A stretch of 64,000 bases of DNA, taken from contig NZ_CP159831.1 of assembly GCF_047730075.1 (NCBI RefSeq), positions 2,170,001 through 2,234,000 of the forward strand, written 5' to 3'. The notes beneath the pieces were generated by a model, which saw nothing but the letters and a program-made list of their open reading frames with translations, was not told the origin of the DNA and did not search any database. The stretch comes from Njordibacter sp905182035. GTDB lineage: Bacteria > Pseudomonadota > Gammaproteobacteria > Pseudomonadales > Balneatricaceae. Positions 53,916 through 62,058 of this stretch are shown one piece after another (position 1 is the stretch's first letter; every line of letters begins with the position of its first letter). The position numbers and the translations under genes are program-made.

Positions 53916-54698
53916 ATGACCCTTTCACCACTGCAACTTAGGCAACAGATTCGTAACGGGTCTATGACCAGCAATACCTCTGGATTATGTCCCGGTTACG
54001 TGCAGGGCAACCTGTGCATTTTACCCGCCGAGTATGCCAATGACTTTTTAAAATTCTGCCACCTAAATCCCAAGCCATGCCCTATTATTGGCATGTCAGA
54101 AAACCCTGGCGACTTCCGTTTAAAAAGCCTGGGCAAAGACATCGACCTACGCACTGACATACCCCAGTATAGACTATTTAATCATGGTCAGGCTGAACAT
54201 CAAGTCACCAATATTCTAGACCATTGGCGTGACGACTTAGTGGCTTTTGTGCTGGGTTGTTCTTTCTCTTTTGAAGAAGCGCTGCTAGCCGACGGCCTAG
54301 ATGTTCGTAACCTTACAGAAGGTGTAAACGTACCCATGTATCGCACCAACATTGCCTGTAAAGCAGCAGGGCCATTTGCAGGGAACATGGTAGTAAGTAT
54401 GCGCCCATACAAACCCGCTGACGCTATCCGAGCCATTCAGATATGTAGCCGCTTCCCATCTGTGCATGGGGCTCCAGTACACTTTGGAGAGCCCAGCGAG
54501 ATCGGCATTGGGGATCTAAACCAGCCTGATTTTGGAGACAAGGTTACCGTTAACGAAGGCGAAGTTCCAGTCTACTGGGCCTGTGGTGTAACCCCACAAG
54601 TGGCCGTTGAAAATGCTAAACCACCATTTTGTATTACCCATGCGCCAGGATGTATGCTGGTAACCGATTTACCTAACAGCCAACTAGCCATATTCTAG
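53916..54698 (+). CDS. DUF1445 family protein, D-glutamate cyclase part 1
   Basis: A 260-residue protein of the DUF1445 family, often named putative hydro-lyase. Family motifs are SGLCPGYVQGNLCILPAEYANDFLKFCHLNPKPCPIIG, TDIPQYRLF, FVLGCSFSFEEALLADGLDVRNL and CITHAPGCMLVTDLP. In animals DUF1445 is fused to DUF4392 in DGLUCY, which converts D-glutamate to 5-oxo-D-proline. Here the other part is the DUF4392 gene at 57167, and the pxpABC 5-oxoprolinase genes lie between. It is the first gene of the operon. Confidence 0.9.
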   Translation: MTLSPLQLRQQIRNGSMTSNTSGLCPGYVQGNLCILPAEYANDFLKFCHLNPKPCPIIGMSENPGDFRLKSLGKDIDLRTDIPQYRLFNHGQAEHQVTNILDHWRDDLVAFVLGCSFSFEEALLADGLDVRNLTEGVNVPMYRTNIACKAAGPFAGNMVVSMRPYKPADAIRAIQICSRFPSVHGAPVHFGEPSEIGIGDLNQPDFGDKVTVNEGEVPVYWACGVTPQVAVENAKPPFCITHAPGCMLVTDLPNSQLAIF

Positions 54699-54712
54699 GC
54701 AAGGAAGATTTT

Positions 54713-55489
54713 ATGTTGCTTAATTGCGATTTAGGCGAAAGCTACGGCTCTTGGACTATAGGCCATGACGCCAGAGCCATGCCGCACATTGACCAAGCTA
54801 ACATTGCCTGTGGTTTTCATGCAGGTGACCCACAGGTAATGCAACACACTTTGGCATTAGCAAAGCAACACAAGGTGATGGTGGGTGCTCACCCTGCATA
54901 CCCAGATCTGGTGGGTTTTGGGCGCCGCTCCATGAACTGTTCAGAGCAAGAAATAATTGCATTTATGCATTATCAGATCGCTGCTATGGAAGGCATGGCT
55001 GCATGCCAAGGGCTAACACTAAGTTATGTAAAACCCCATGGCGCTTTGTACAACGACATGATGAGTAAAGTAGCGGTGCGAAATGCCATTATGCAAGCAG
55101 TAAGTAGCTACCCAACCCGAGCAACGGCCAATAGGGAAGCAAATCCGCCATTAAAATTAATGCTGCAAGCCAACGCGAACGCTGAGGAGCATCTACAACA
55201 GGCACAAGACTTACAGCTGGAATTGTACTTTGAGGCTTTTGCCGATCGTTGTTATGAAGATGATGGTAGTTTGATGGCCCGTTCTAAAGCTGGCGCCGTA
55301 CTAGATCATGATGCCATGCTCAAACAAGTACAACAGTTAACGCAGCACGGCACGATTACCAGCGCCAGTGGTGCAACCTTGCATCTTAAGGTAGATAGCC
55401 TCTGTGTGCACGGAGACAATGATGCCGGCATTGCAGCAATTACGTCAATTCGCCAATTAATGGATATTCCATTGGCTGGCAAGGCATAA
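54713..55489 (+). CDS. pxpA: 5-oxoprolinase subunit PxpA (LamB/YcsF family)
   Basis: PxpA is one of three subunits of the bacterial ATP-dependent 5-oxoprolinase, which opens 5-oxoproline to glutamate. The 258 residues have LNCDLGESYGSWTIGHDARAMPHIDQANIACGFHAGDPQVMQHTL and MVGAHPAYPDLVGFGRR at the N-terminus and KPHGALYNDMM near residue 103. It is 14 bases after the DUF1445 gene and 9 before pxpB, in the same operon. Confidence 0.95.
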   Translation: MLLNCDLGESYGSWTIGHDARAMPHIDQANIACGFHAGDPQVMQHTLALAKQHKVMVGAHPAYPDLVGFGRRSMNCSEQEIIAFMHYQIAAMEGMAACQGLTLSYVKPHGALYNDMMSKVAVRNAIMQAVSSYPTRATANREANPPLKLMLQANANAEEHLQQAQDLQLELYFEAFADRCYEDDGSLMARSKAGAVLDHDAMLKQVQQLTQHGTITSASGATLHLKVDSLCVHGDNDAGIAAITSIRQLMDIPLAGKA

Positions 55490-55498
55490 CCTAAAGCC

Positions 55499-56212
55499 AT
55501 GAGCACTAAACAAGCACATATAGAAATAGCCAGTGAAAATAGTTATATGGTCTATTTCGGTGATCCTGATAGCTTACACATTAGCCCTGTCGTAAGTGCG
55601 GCTATTGCGGCATCTTGTGAGCAGATTAAACAACACTTTGGTAATCGTTTAATTGATTTAGTGGCGTCCTATGCATCCCTACTGGTTATTTATGACACTA
55701 CACAGTGCGATCATTTATGGGCAAAAAAAGCCCTAAGGTCCATATTGAACGCACCCAAGAAACTTAACCAAGATAGCGGTCAATTGGTTAGGATGCCGGT
55801 TTTTTATAGCCCTAAGTATGGTCCAGAACTGTCACTACTAGCCCAAAATGCAGGACTTTCGGTAGCGCAAGTCATCGCCATTCATAGCGCCACAGAATAC
55901 CGTGTCTATGCCATTGGTTTTGCTCCAGGCTTCGCCTACTTAGGCGAAGTAGACGAACGTCTTGCTGCGCCACGGCTGGCCACCCCTAGGGTTAAAGTGC
56001 CTGCTGGCGCTGTCGCCATAGCAGACCGCCAAACTGCAGTATATCCAGCAAGCTCTCCTGGGGGATGGAATCTTATCGGCCTTTGCCCTACGCCTATGTT
56101 TAACGCTGCAAAGCAACCCCATATGCCAGTATCCGTAGGTGATCGTGTACAATTTGATCCCATAGACGAGCAACAATACCTAGCTATGGGGGGTCAGCTG
56201 CATGAGCTTTAA
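55499..56212 (+). CDS. pxpB: 5-oxoprolinase subunit PxpB (KipI family)
   Basis: PxpB, formerly KipI/AHS1, works with PxpC in 5-oxoproline opening. The 237-residue protein carries RVYAIGFAPGFAYLGEVDERLAAPRLATPRVKVPAGAVAIADRQTAVYPASSPGGWNLIGLCPTPMF, the family core. Its 3' end overlaps pxpC by 11 bases, indicating translational coupling of the two partner subunits. Confidence 0.95.
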   Translation: MSTKQAHIEIASENSYMVYFGDPDSLHISPVVSAAIAASCEQIKQHFGNRLIDLVASYASLLVIYDTTQCDHLWAKKALRSILNAPKKLNQDSGQLVRMPVFYSPKYGPELSLLAQNAGLSVAQVIAIHSATEYRVYAIGFAPGFAYLGEVDERLAAPRLATPRVKVPAGAVAIADRQTAVYPASSPGGWNLIGLCPTPMFNAAKQPHMPVSVGDRVQFDPIDEQQYLAMGGQLHEL

Positions 56213-57164
56213 AGTCCTCCAGCCTGGCTTACTTAGCCTAATACAAGACCTTGGTCGCTTTGGTCAGCATGACATTGGCTTGACCACTGGTGGGCCATTG
56301 GATAGTGAAGCATTTTTATGGGCCAATCGATTGCTGCACAACACTCCTAACGCTTGTGCTATTGAGGTCAGCTTTGGTGGCTTACAACTACTAGCCCAAA
56401 CAGACAGTTACTTTTGCGTAACAGGGGCCCATTTAAATTTAACCATAAATGGCGTTAATAAAGCCTTATGGAGCAGCCACAAAGTGGTTAACGGAGACGA
56501 GATAAAACTTGGTTATTCTAGCCATGGTTGTCGCAGTTATGTAGGCGTGGCCGGTGGCTTTAACATTAGCCCAAGTTTTGGTAGCAGCGCCACAGTAATG
56601 CGTGAAAAAGTAGGTGGCTTGAATGGCGCTAAGCTTGCAACCAATGATAGCCTACCCTGCACCGAAATCACTACATTGTTACGCCAGGCATTGCCTGAAG
56701 CGCATTGGCCATTGTACGGACAAGAGGGCACCGACAAAAATGGTGCAGATACAGTATTACGTCTATTACCTGGCTATCAACATCATCAATTCGACCCTGT
56801 TACAAGGGCTCGTTTTTTTCATGGCCAATATGCCGTCACTGATCGGAGTGACCGCATGGGCATGCGTCTTGAAGGGCCAGCTGTATCCTGTCCATCTCAA
56901 CAAATGCTTTCTGAAGGTATTTGTTTAGGCGCCGTTCAAGTGCCAGCAGATGGACAGCCTATTGTATTGCTTAATGACCGCCAAACCATTGGTGGCTACC
57001 CCAAAATAGGCGCCGTTATGGCCCGTGATACGGCACGACTTGCCCAACTAAGGCCTGGTGATACCCTGCGTTTTGAAGCCGTGGATTTACACCAAGCCCA
57101 TACTATCAATACTTTGGCGCAGCTTAAATTTGATGCCACTGCACTGCTGCAACTGAAGGATTAA
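56202..57164 (+). CDS. pxpC: 5-oxoprolinase subunit PxpC (AHS2 family)
   Basis: PxpC, formerly KipA/AHS2, pairs with PxpB. The 320 residues open with FKVLQPGLLSLIQDLGRFGQHDIGLTTGGPLDSEAFLWANRLLHN and contain RSYVGVAGGFN and SEGICLGAVQVPADGQPIVLLNDRQTIGGYPKIGAV. It completes the three-subunit oxoprolinase and ends 2 bases before the DUF4392 gene. Confidence 0.95.
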   Translation: MSFKVLQPGLLSLIQDLGRFGQHDIGLTTGGPLDSEAFLWANRLLHNTPNACAIEVSFGGLQLLAQTDSYFCVTGAHLNLTINGVNKALWSSHKVVNGDEIKLGYSSHGCRSYVGVAGGFNISPSFGSSATVMREKVGGLNGAKLATNDSLPCTEITTLLRQALPEAHWPLYGQEGTDKNGADTVLRLLPGYQHHQFDPVTRARFFHGQYAVTDRSDRMGMRLEGPAVSCPSQQMLSEGICLGAVQVPADGQPIVLLNDRQTIGGYPKIGAVMARDTARLAQLRPGDTLRFEAVDLHQAHTINTLAQLKFDATALLQLKD

Positions 57165-57166
57165 TC

Positions 57167-58024
57167 ATGCCAAACGACCAACAACTAAGCCAACAGATTG
57201 AAAACGCCTTGGTGGCCCGCAACCCTCGCGGCATGGCCCAAGTGCAGCCAGCATTGGCAGCAGGCTATTGCCTGCGGGCTGCCCATATTTTACAAAACTG
57301 CATTAAGGGTAAGCCAGGTGCCACGGTGCTTATTGGCACTGGATTCCCTGTGGTAGGCACTTTTGAGACCGATGGACCTGTGGGCACGATCGCCCTTTAC
57401 GACAGTCTAGAGCACTTAGGCGCTGTACCTGTGATTGTGTGTGGCCAACCTCTGGTGGGCGCGCTCGCCGGGCGTTATCGTACTCATGAAATCCGTGTAG
57501 GTGATCATACCCATGTAGAAGCTGATACCTTAGCAGCACTTAAGCACTTTAATCCCCAAGCCATTGTTTCTATCGAACGTCCAGGTCAGGCCCAAGATGG
57601 TGGGTATTACAACATGCGTGGCGAAAGTATCAGTGAGCGAACCGCTTGTTTTGATGGCTTTATGACATGGGCTGACTGCCCCACTATTGCTGTGGGTGAT
57701 GGGGGTAATGAAATAGGCATGGGGAAAATTATTCATGTGCTTGAAAAGCTTGATATCGTGCCTGCGGTCACCAGCGCAGACGAGCTCATCGTTGCCGACG
57801 TTTCTAACTGGGGCGCTTATGGTATGATCGCCTTCCTCGGCCTATGGCAGGGACAAGATTTATTAGCTAAAATTGATCCCTTAGCTATTTTGCAATATTT
57901 ATCAGACCTTGGCAGCGTGGATGGTGTGACACGTATAAATCAACTCACAGAAGATGGCTTGCCGGTGAGTGAAGGTCAAACTGTGATTGAGCAATTGCGC
58001 CAAATAACCGGTTTTAGTAATTAG
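57167..58024 (+). CDS. DUF4392 family protein, D-glutamate cyclase part 2
   Basis: A 285-residue protein of the DUF4392 family, equivalent to the C-terminal part of the animal D-glutamate cyclase DGLUCY. Visible family segments are NPRGMAQVQPALAAGYCLRAAHIL, ATVLIGTGFPVVGTFETDGPVGTIALY, AIVSIERPGQAQDGGYYNMRG and TIAVGDGGNEIGMGKI. Being in one operon with the DUF1445 gene, it probably acts with it on D-glutamate. It follows pxpC by 2 bases. Confidence 0.88.
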   Translation: MPNDQQLSQQIENALVARNPRGMAQVQPALAAGYCLRAAHILQNCIKGKPGATVLIGTGFPVVGTFETDGPVGTIALYDSLEHLGAVPVIVCGQPLVGALAGRYRTHEIRVGDHTHVEADTLAALKHFNPQAIVSIERPGQAQDGGYYNMRGESISERTACFDGFMTWADCPTIAVGDGGNEIGMGKIIHVLEKLDIVPAVTSADELIVADVSNWGAYGMIAFLGLWQGQDLLAKIDPLAILQYLSDLGSVDGVTRINQLTEDGLPVSEGQTVIEQLRQITGFSN

Positions 58025-58057
58025 TTTTGTTCAGCCCATTAAATGTAGGAGCAGAAT

Positions 58058-58945
58058 GTGCGTCTTCGGAACCTCAATAGCTTTATAAAGGTAGCGACCT
58101 TAGGCAGTTTTCATGGTGCTGCAGCTCAGTTACATGCTTCCCAGCCTGCAATTTCTGCACGTATTGCCACCCTCGAAGAAGATTTGGGTGTTAAGTTATT
58201 TAAGCGCGATCAAAGTGGCACCAAGCTCACTGCCCGTGGCAGACAGCTACTGCCTTTTGCAGAACGTTTAGTGTCGATCAGTAATGAAATGAAAGCCCAG
58301 CTACAAGATGATGCGCCCCAACAAGGTGTGTTTCGTATTGGTATTGCAGATACTGTAGCGCACTTATGGCTAAGGGATTTGTTAAAAGTCTGGCGTGAAC
58401 AGCATCCCCTTATTCAATTTGAACTCACTATTGACCTGTCATTAGCGTTATATAAACAGCTGGAAGAGCATCAGCTCGACCTAGCTCTGATGGTCTACAC
58501 CGGGCAAGCCATTACCGTTAATACACAGCCATTAAGCGCCCTCCCACAAACCTGGGTTGGTAACCCTCACTTTGCTAAGGGTAGCCGCAACATGGACATC
58601 ACAGCCCTAAGCCGCTGCCCAATCTTAAGCTTTCCTGCGGCCACCGGACCTGGTAAACACTTACAAGAATTGTTTAGCCAAGTGGTAGAAAAGCCTAAAT
58701 TTCATACCAGCAATTCCGTGTCTGGCTTGTTAGCCATGGCCGAACAAGGCGCTGGCATTGCATTACTGCCACAGCCTATTGTCGAAGATGCGTTAAAGGC
58801 CGAGCGGCTTATCGCATTTAATGTTGATCCAGCACCACCAAAATTAAAATTTTGCTGTGGTTGGCGCCAAGATGAAGACCGCTTGTTACCACAGTTATTA
58901 GCCGATAGCGCCAGCCAACTGGTTAGTCAAATTATTAGAGATTAA
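58058..58945 (+). CDS. LysR-family transcriptional regulator
   Basis: A 295-residue LysR-type regulator with an N-terminal winged helix-turn-helix (LNSFIKVATLGSFHGAAAQLHASQPAISARIATLEEDLGVKLFKRD) and a C-terminal effector-binding domain (about residues 90-290). It starts with GTG at 58058 after TAGGAG. It lies inside the D-glutamate operon, so it probably controls it, in response to a D-amino acid or 5-oxoproline. The heptamer array upstream of the operon is its likely target. Confidence 0.92.
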   Translation: MRLRNLNSFIKVATLGSFHGAAAQLHASQPAISARIATLEEDLGVKLFKRDQSGTKLTARGRQLLPFAERLVSISNEMKAQLQDDAPQQGVFRIGIADTVAHLWLRDLLKVWREQHPLIQFELTIDLSLALYKQLEEHQLDLALMVYTGQAITVNTQPLSALPQTWVGNPHFAKGSRNMDITALSRCPILSFPAATGPGKHLQELFSQVVEKPKFHTSNSVSGLLAMAEQGAGIALLPQPIVEDALKAERLIAFNVDPAPPKLKFCCGWRQDEDRLLPQLLADSASQLVSQIIRD

Positions 58946-58948
58946 GTT

Positions 58949-59806
58949 ATGAGCATTGTTTACCTTAATGGCACCTATATGCCAATTGAAGAAGCCCGTA
59001 TTTCCCCTCTTGATCGAGGTTTTTTGTTTGGTGATGGTATCTATGAAGTCATTCCTTCTTACGCTGGGAAAATGGTCGGATTTGGTCCCCATATTGACCG
59101 TATGATCGAGGGCTTAGGCGCCTTGGAAATTGAACTAAACTGGAGTCATGCACAGTGGCGCGAACTGTGCCAAGAGATTATTCAACGCAACCCTAACACC
59201 CAAGTTGGTTTGTACTTGCACGTCACTCGTGGGGCCGACACTAAACGTCATCATCCATACCCTAAAGGTGTAACGCCTACCGTGTTCGCCATGCCTACGG
59301 ACATCCCGCCTGCTCCTATTCCAGAAAGAGACAAAGTGAATGCGTATAGAGTAACTACTATGCAAGATCAGCGCTGGCAGCGTTGTAACATAAAGTCAAT
59401 TTCTTTGCTCGGTAATGTGATGCATTATCAGCAGGGTTATAGCCAGGGAAGTGGTGAAGTGCTGTTGTTTAATGGCAACGATGAGCTCACCGAATGTGGT
59501 GCTTGTAATGCCTACATTGTCAAAAATGGCACCGTTATTACACCTATTTTAGATCACCAAATATTACCCGGCATTACTCGACTCATTGCCTTAGGTGTAT
59601 TGCGGGATGAGGGCAGCATTGCCGTAGAAGAGCGTGTCGTCACTAAACAAGAAGTGTTTGATGCCGACGAAATTTGGATTTCCAGTTCCAGTAAAGAGAT
59701 CGCTCCTGTCACCCATATTAATGACAAAGCTATAGGCGACGGTATGCCAGGTCCTATTTGGGAAAAAGCAGCTAAGCTATATAGCGCAGGCAAATTTAAC
59801 TACTAG
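58949..59806 (+). CDS. dat: D-amino-acid transaminase (class IV)
   Basis: A PLP enzyme of fold type IV that moves the amino group of D-alanine and other D-amino acids to 2-oxoglutarate, giving D-glutamate. The 285 residues contain ISPLDRGFLFGDGIYEVIPSYAGK, RGADTKRHHPYP and the PLP lysine K149 in CNIKSISLLGNVM, plus ELTECGACNAYIVKNG. Branched-chain aminotransferases share the fold, but RxxxxRHHxxP-like and the D-glutamate setting favour the D-specific type. In many Pseudomonas-like genomes this gene sits next to dacA; here it is in the D-glutamate operon. Confidence 0.88.
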   Translation: MSIVYLNGTYMPIEEARISPLDRGFLFGDGIYEVIPSYAGKMVGFGPHIDRMIEGLGALEIELNWSHAQWRELCQEIIQRNPNTQVGLYLHVTRGADTKRHHPYPKGVTPTVFAMPTDIPPAPIPERDKVNAYRVTTMQDQRWQRCNIKSISLLGNVMHYQQGYSQGSGEVLLFNGNDELTECGACNAYIVKNGTVITPILDHQILPGITRLIALGVLRDEGSIAVEERVVTKQEVFDADEIWISSSSKEIAPVTHINDKAIGDGMPGPIWEKAAKLYSAGKFNY

Positions 59807-59816
59807 AGATCTCCCC

Positions 59817-60899
59817 ATGGCCCGTCCTAGCCACATTGTGGTTGACCTTGCTGCATTGATTCACAATTATCAATGGGCTTGTCAACTCGCTCCCAATGCC
59901 CAAACCATGGCCGTAGTTAAAGCCAATGCATACGGTCATGGGGCGGTGGCGTGCGCCACCGCCTTGCAACCTTATGCACCCGCATTTGGCGTTGCCTGCA
60001 TAGAAGAGGCCTTAGCACTACGTAAGGCCGGTATCAACAAACCCATATTGCTATTAGAGGGCACTTTTACAGCCGACGAAGTGGCTATTGCTGCCGAACA
60101 TGGTTTTTGGGTTATGGTAGAAGACCCTATACAAGTTGATGCCATCTTGAATGCTAGCGTAACTAAACCACTGAAAGTGTGGATTAAGATAGACACCGGC
60201 ATGCACCGTTTGGGCTTAAACCCTCAGCGAGTGGAAGGCTTTTACCAACAGTTGTTTGCCAGTTCTAATGTCTCTGAGGAAATGGTATTTGCCACTCATC
60301 TTGCTAGTGCCGACGAAACCAGTAACAACTTCACCTTGGATCAGGTGCAGCTATTTACAGAAACCTCTAAGCGTTTTAAACATCCTGTAAGCATAGCCAA
60401 CTCAGCTGCTATAATGGCTTGGCCAGAGGCCCATGGTGATTGGAACCGGCCAGGCTTTATGCTTTATGGCAATTCACCGTTAGATGCCGACCACCCCTCT
60501 AGCAAGGGCTTACAGCCAGTAATGCAGGTACGATCAGCCATTATTTCTTTACGTCAAATCGAGACTGGACAAACCGTAGGCTATGGACAGCAATGGTGTG
60601 CTCAAAGGCCTTCAATCATCGCCACTGTAGCTATTGGATATGGTGATGGTTACCCACGCAGCGCAGTATCTGGTACTCCCGTAGTGGTGAACGGGCAGCG
60701 TGCAGGTATAGTTGGCCGTGTATCAATGGATATGATTACCATAGACGTGACAGGTCTAGATGGCATTAACGTAGGAGACCCAGTGTGTTTATGGGGCAAA
60801 GGTTTAGATATCAATGAAGTGGCGCGTCATGCGGGCACCATAGGTTATGAACTGATGACCCGGGTCACTCAACGCTTATCGATCAGTTATACTGAATAA
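59817..60899 (+). CDS. alr: Alanine racemase
   Basis: A PLP enzyme interconverting L- and D-alanine. The 360-residue protein has the PLP lysine K35 in MAVVKANAYGHGAVACA, WIKIDTGMHRLGL, NSAAIMAWPEAHGDWNRPGFMLYG, the catalytic tyrosine region QTVGYGQQW, and GRVSMDMITIDVT. It is the last gene of the operon, 10 bases after dat, and convergent with rodA. It can serve catabolism (making L-alanine from D-alanine) as well as cell-wall synthesis; whether the genome has another alr is unknown. Confidence 0.95.
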   Translation: MARPSHIVVDLAALIHNYQWACQLAPNAQTMAVVKANAYGHGAVACATALQPYAPAFGVACIEEALALRKAGINKPILLLEGTFTADEVAIAAEHGFWVMVEDPIQVDAILNASVTKPLKVWIKIDTGMHRLGLNPQRVEGFYQQLFASSNVSEEMVFATHLASADETSNNFTLDQVQLFTETSKRFKHPVSIANSAAIMAWPEAHGDWNRPGFMLYGNSPLDADHPSSKGLQPVMQVRSAIISLRQIETGQTVGYGQQWCAQRPSIIATVAIGYGDGYPRSAVSGTPVVVNGQRAGIVGRVSMDMITIDVTGLDGINVGDPVCLWGKGLDINEVARHAGTIGYELMTRVTQRLSISYTE

Positions 60900-60921
60900 A
60901 TGTTGATCTATCTAAGTCAAT

Positions 60922-62058
60922 TTAAATGCGTTGAGGCCTACGGGCATGGATAGACATCAACAAGCCTATACTAGCCATTAAGGTAACTGCCGCAGTGCCT
61001 CCATAGCTTACCAAGGGCAAGGGCACGCCTACCACTGGCAACAAGCCACTAACCATACCAACGTTTACCACTACATAAACAAAGAAGGTTAGAGTCAAAC
61101 TCGCTGCTAACATCCGATCAAATGGATGGGTGGCATAACCGGCAATAATCAACCCTCTAAGCACTACCAAAAAATAGAGTGAAAGCAACACACACACGCC
61201 AATTAAGCCAAATTCTTCTGCCAGAACGGCGACTATAAAGTCCGTATGGGTTTCCGGCAAAAAGTCCAGGTGAGACTGGGTCCCTTGCAGCCAACCTTTG
61301 CCATTAATACCACCAGAACCAATAGCAATTTTAGACTGAATAATATTCCAACCCGCACCCAGAGGATCACTTTCTGGATCTAAGAATGTGATCACTCGTT
61401 GCTTTTGGTATTCGCGCAGGCCCATCCACATCAAAGGCAAACCCGCGGCACCTAAGGCCATTGCGAGAATTATGTAGCGCCACAACAAACCCGCAAAGAA
61501 CACAACAAACACCCCAGAACTACCAATAAGCAAAGAGGTGCCTAAGTCCGGTTGCTTGGCAATCAGTAGCACTGGCACCGCCACTAATACCATGGCCACT
61601 ATGACGTGTATTAGCTTGGGTGGCCTTGGCTGGCCAGCTAAATACCAAGATACGGTTAACGGTACCACTAGCTTCATAATCTCAGAAGGTTGAAAACGAG
61701 GAAGCCCTGGGATTTCTAACCATCGCTGAGCCCCTTTTGCACCTGCTCCAAATAACAACACAGCAACAAGCAACAACAGCCCAGCAATGTATAACAAGGG
61801 TATCCATCGCTGCACATGGCGTAGGTTAACTTGGGTGATGATGACCATAACCAGCAGCGCCAAACCATATCGCACTAACTGTTTATTCACAGCGGTTTCA
61901 CTCGAGCCAGAGCCAGAATACAATACCAATAAGCCAAACGACATTATAGCCAATAGCACCAGCAGCAGCCATGGGTCTAACTTGAGCTTTAGCCACAGCC
62001 CAGGGCCTTTCTTTAAGTGTCTTCTTGCTTCAGGGGCCCAGCGTTGGAAATCAGCCAT
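60922..62058 (-). CDS. rodA: Rod-shape peptidoglycan polymerase RodA
   Basis: RodA is the SEDS glycosyltransferase that works with PBP2 in side-wall growth. From the ATG at 62058 (MADFQRWAPEARRHLKKG) it has 378 residues, the usual length, and about ten membrane helices. Motifs are LVPLTVSWYLA, KQPDLGTSLLIG, PETHTDFIVAVLAEEFGLIG and VVGVPLPLVSYGGTA. The start overlaps the mrdA stop by 8 bases. A longer frame from 62190 lies inside mrdA and translates the repeat there; it is not used. Confidence 0.96.
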   Translation of the reverse strand: MADFQRWAPEARRHLKKGPGLWLKLKLDPWLLLVLLAIMSFGLLVLYSGSGSSETAVNKQLVRYGLALLVMVIITQVNLRHVQRWIPLLYIAGLLLLVAVLLFGAGAKGAQRWLEIPGLPRFQPSEIMKLVVPLTVSWYLAGQPRPPKLIHVIVAMVLVAVPVLLIAKQPDLGTSLLIGSSGVFVVFFAGLLWRYIILAMALGAAGLPLMWMGLREYQKQRVITFLDPESDPLGAGWNIIQSKIAIGSGGINGKGWLQGTQSHLDFLPETHTDFIVAVLAEEFGLIGVCVLLSLYFLVVLRGLIIAGYATHPFDRMLAASLTLTFFVYVVVNVGMVSGLLPVVGVPLPLVSYGGTAAVTLMASIGLLMSIHARRPQRI

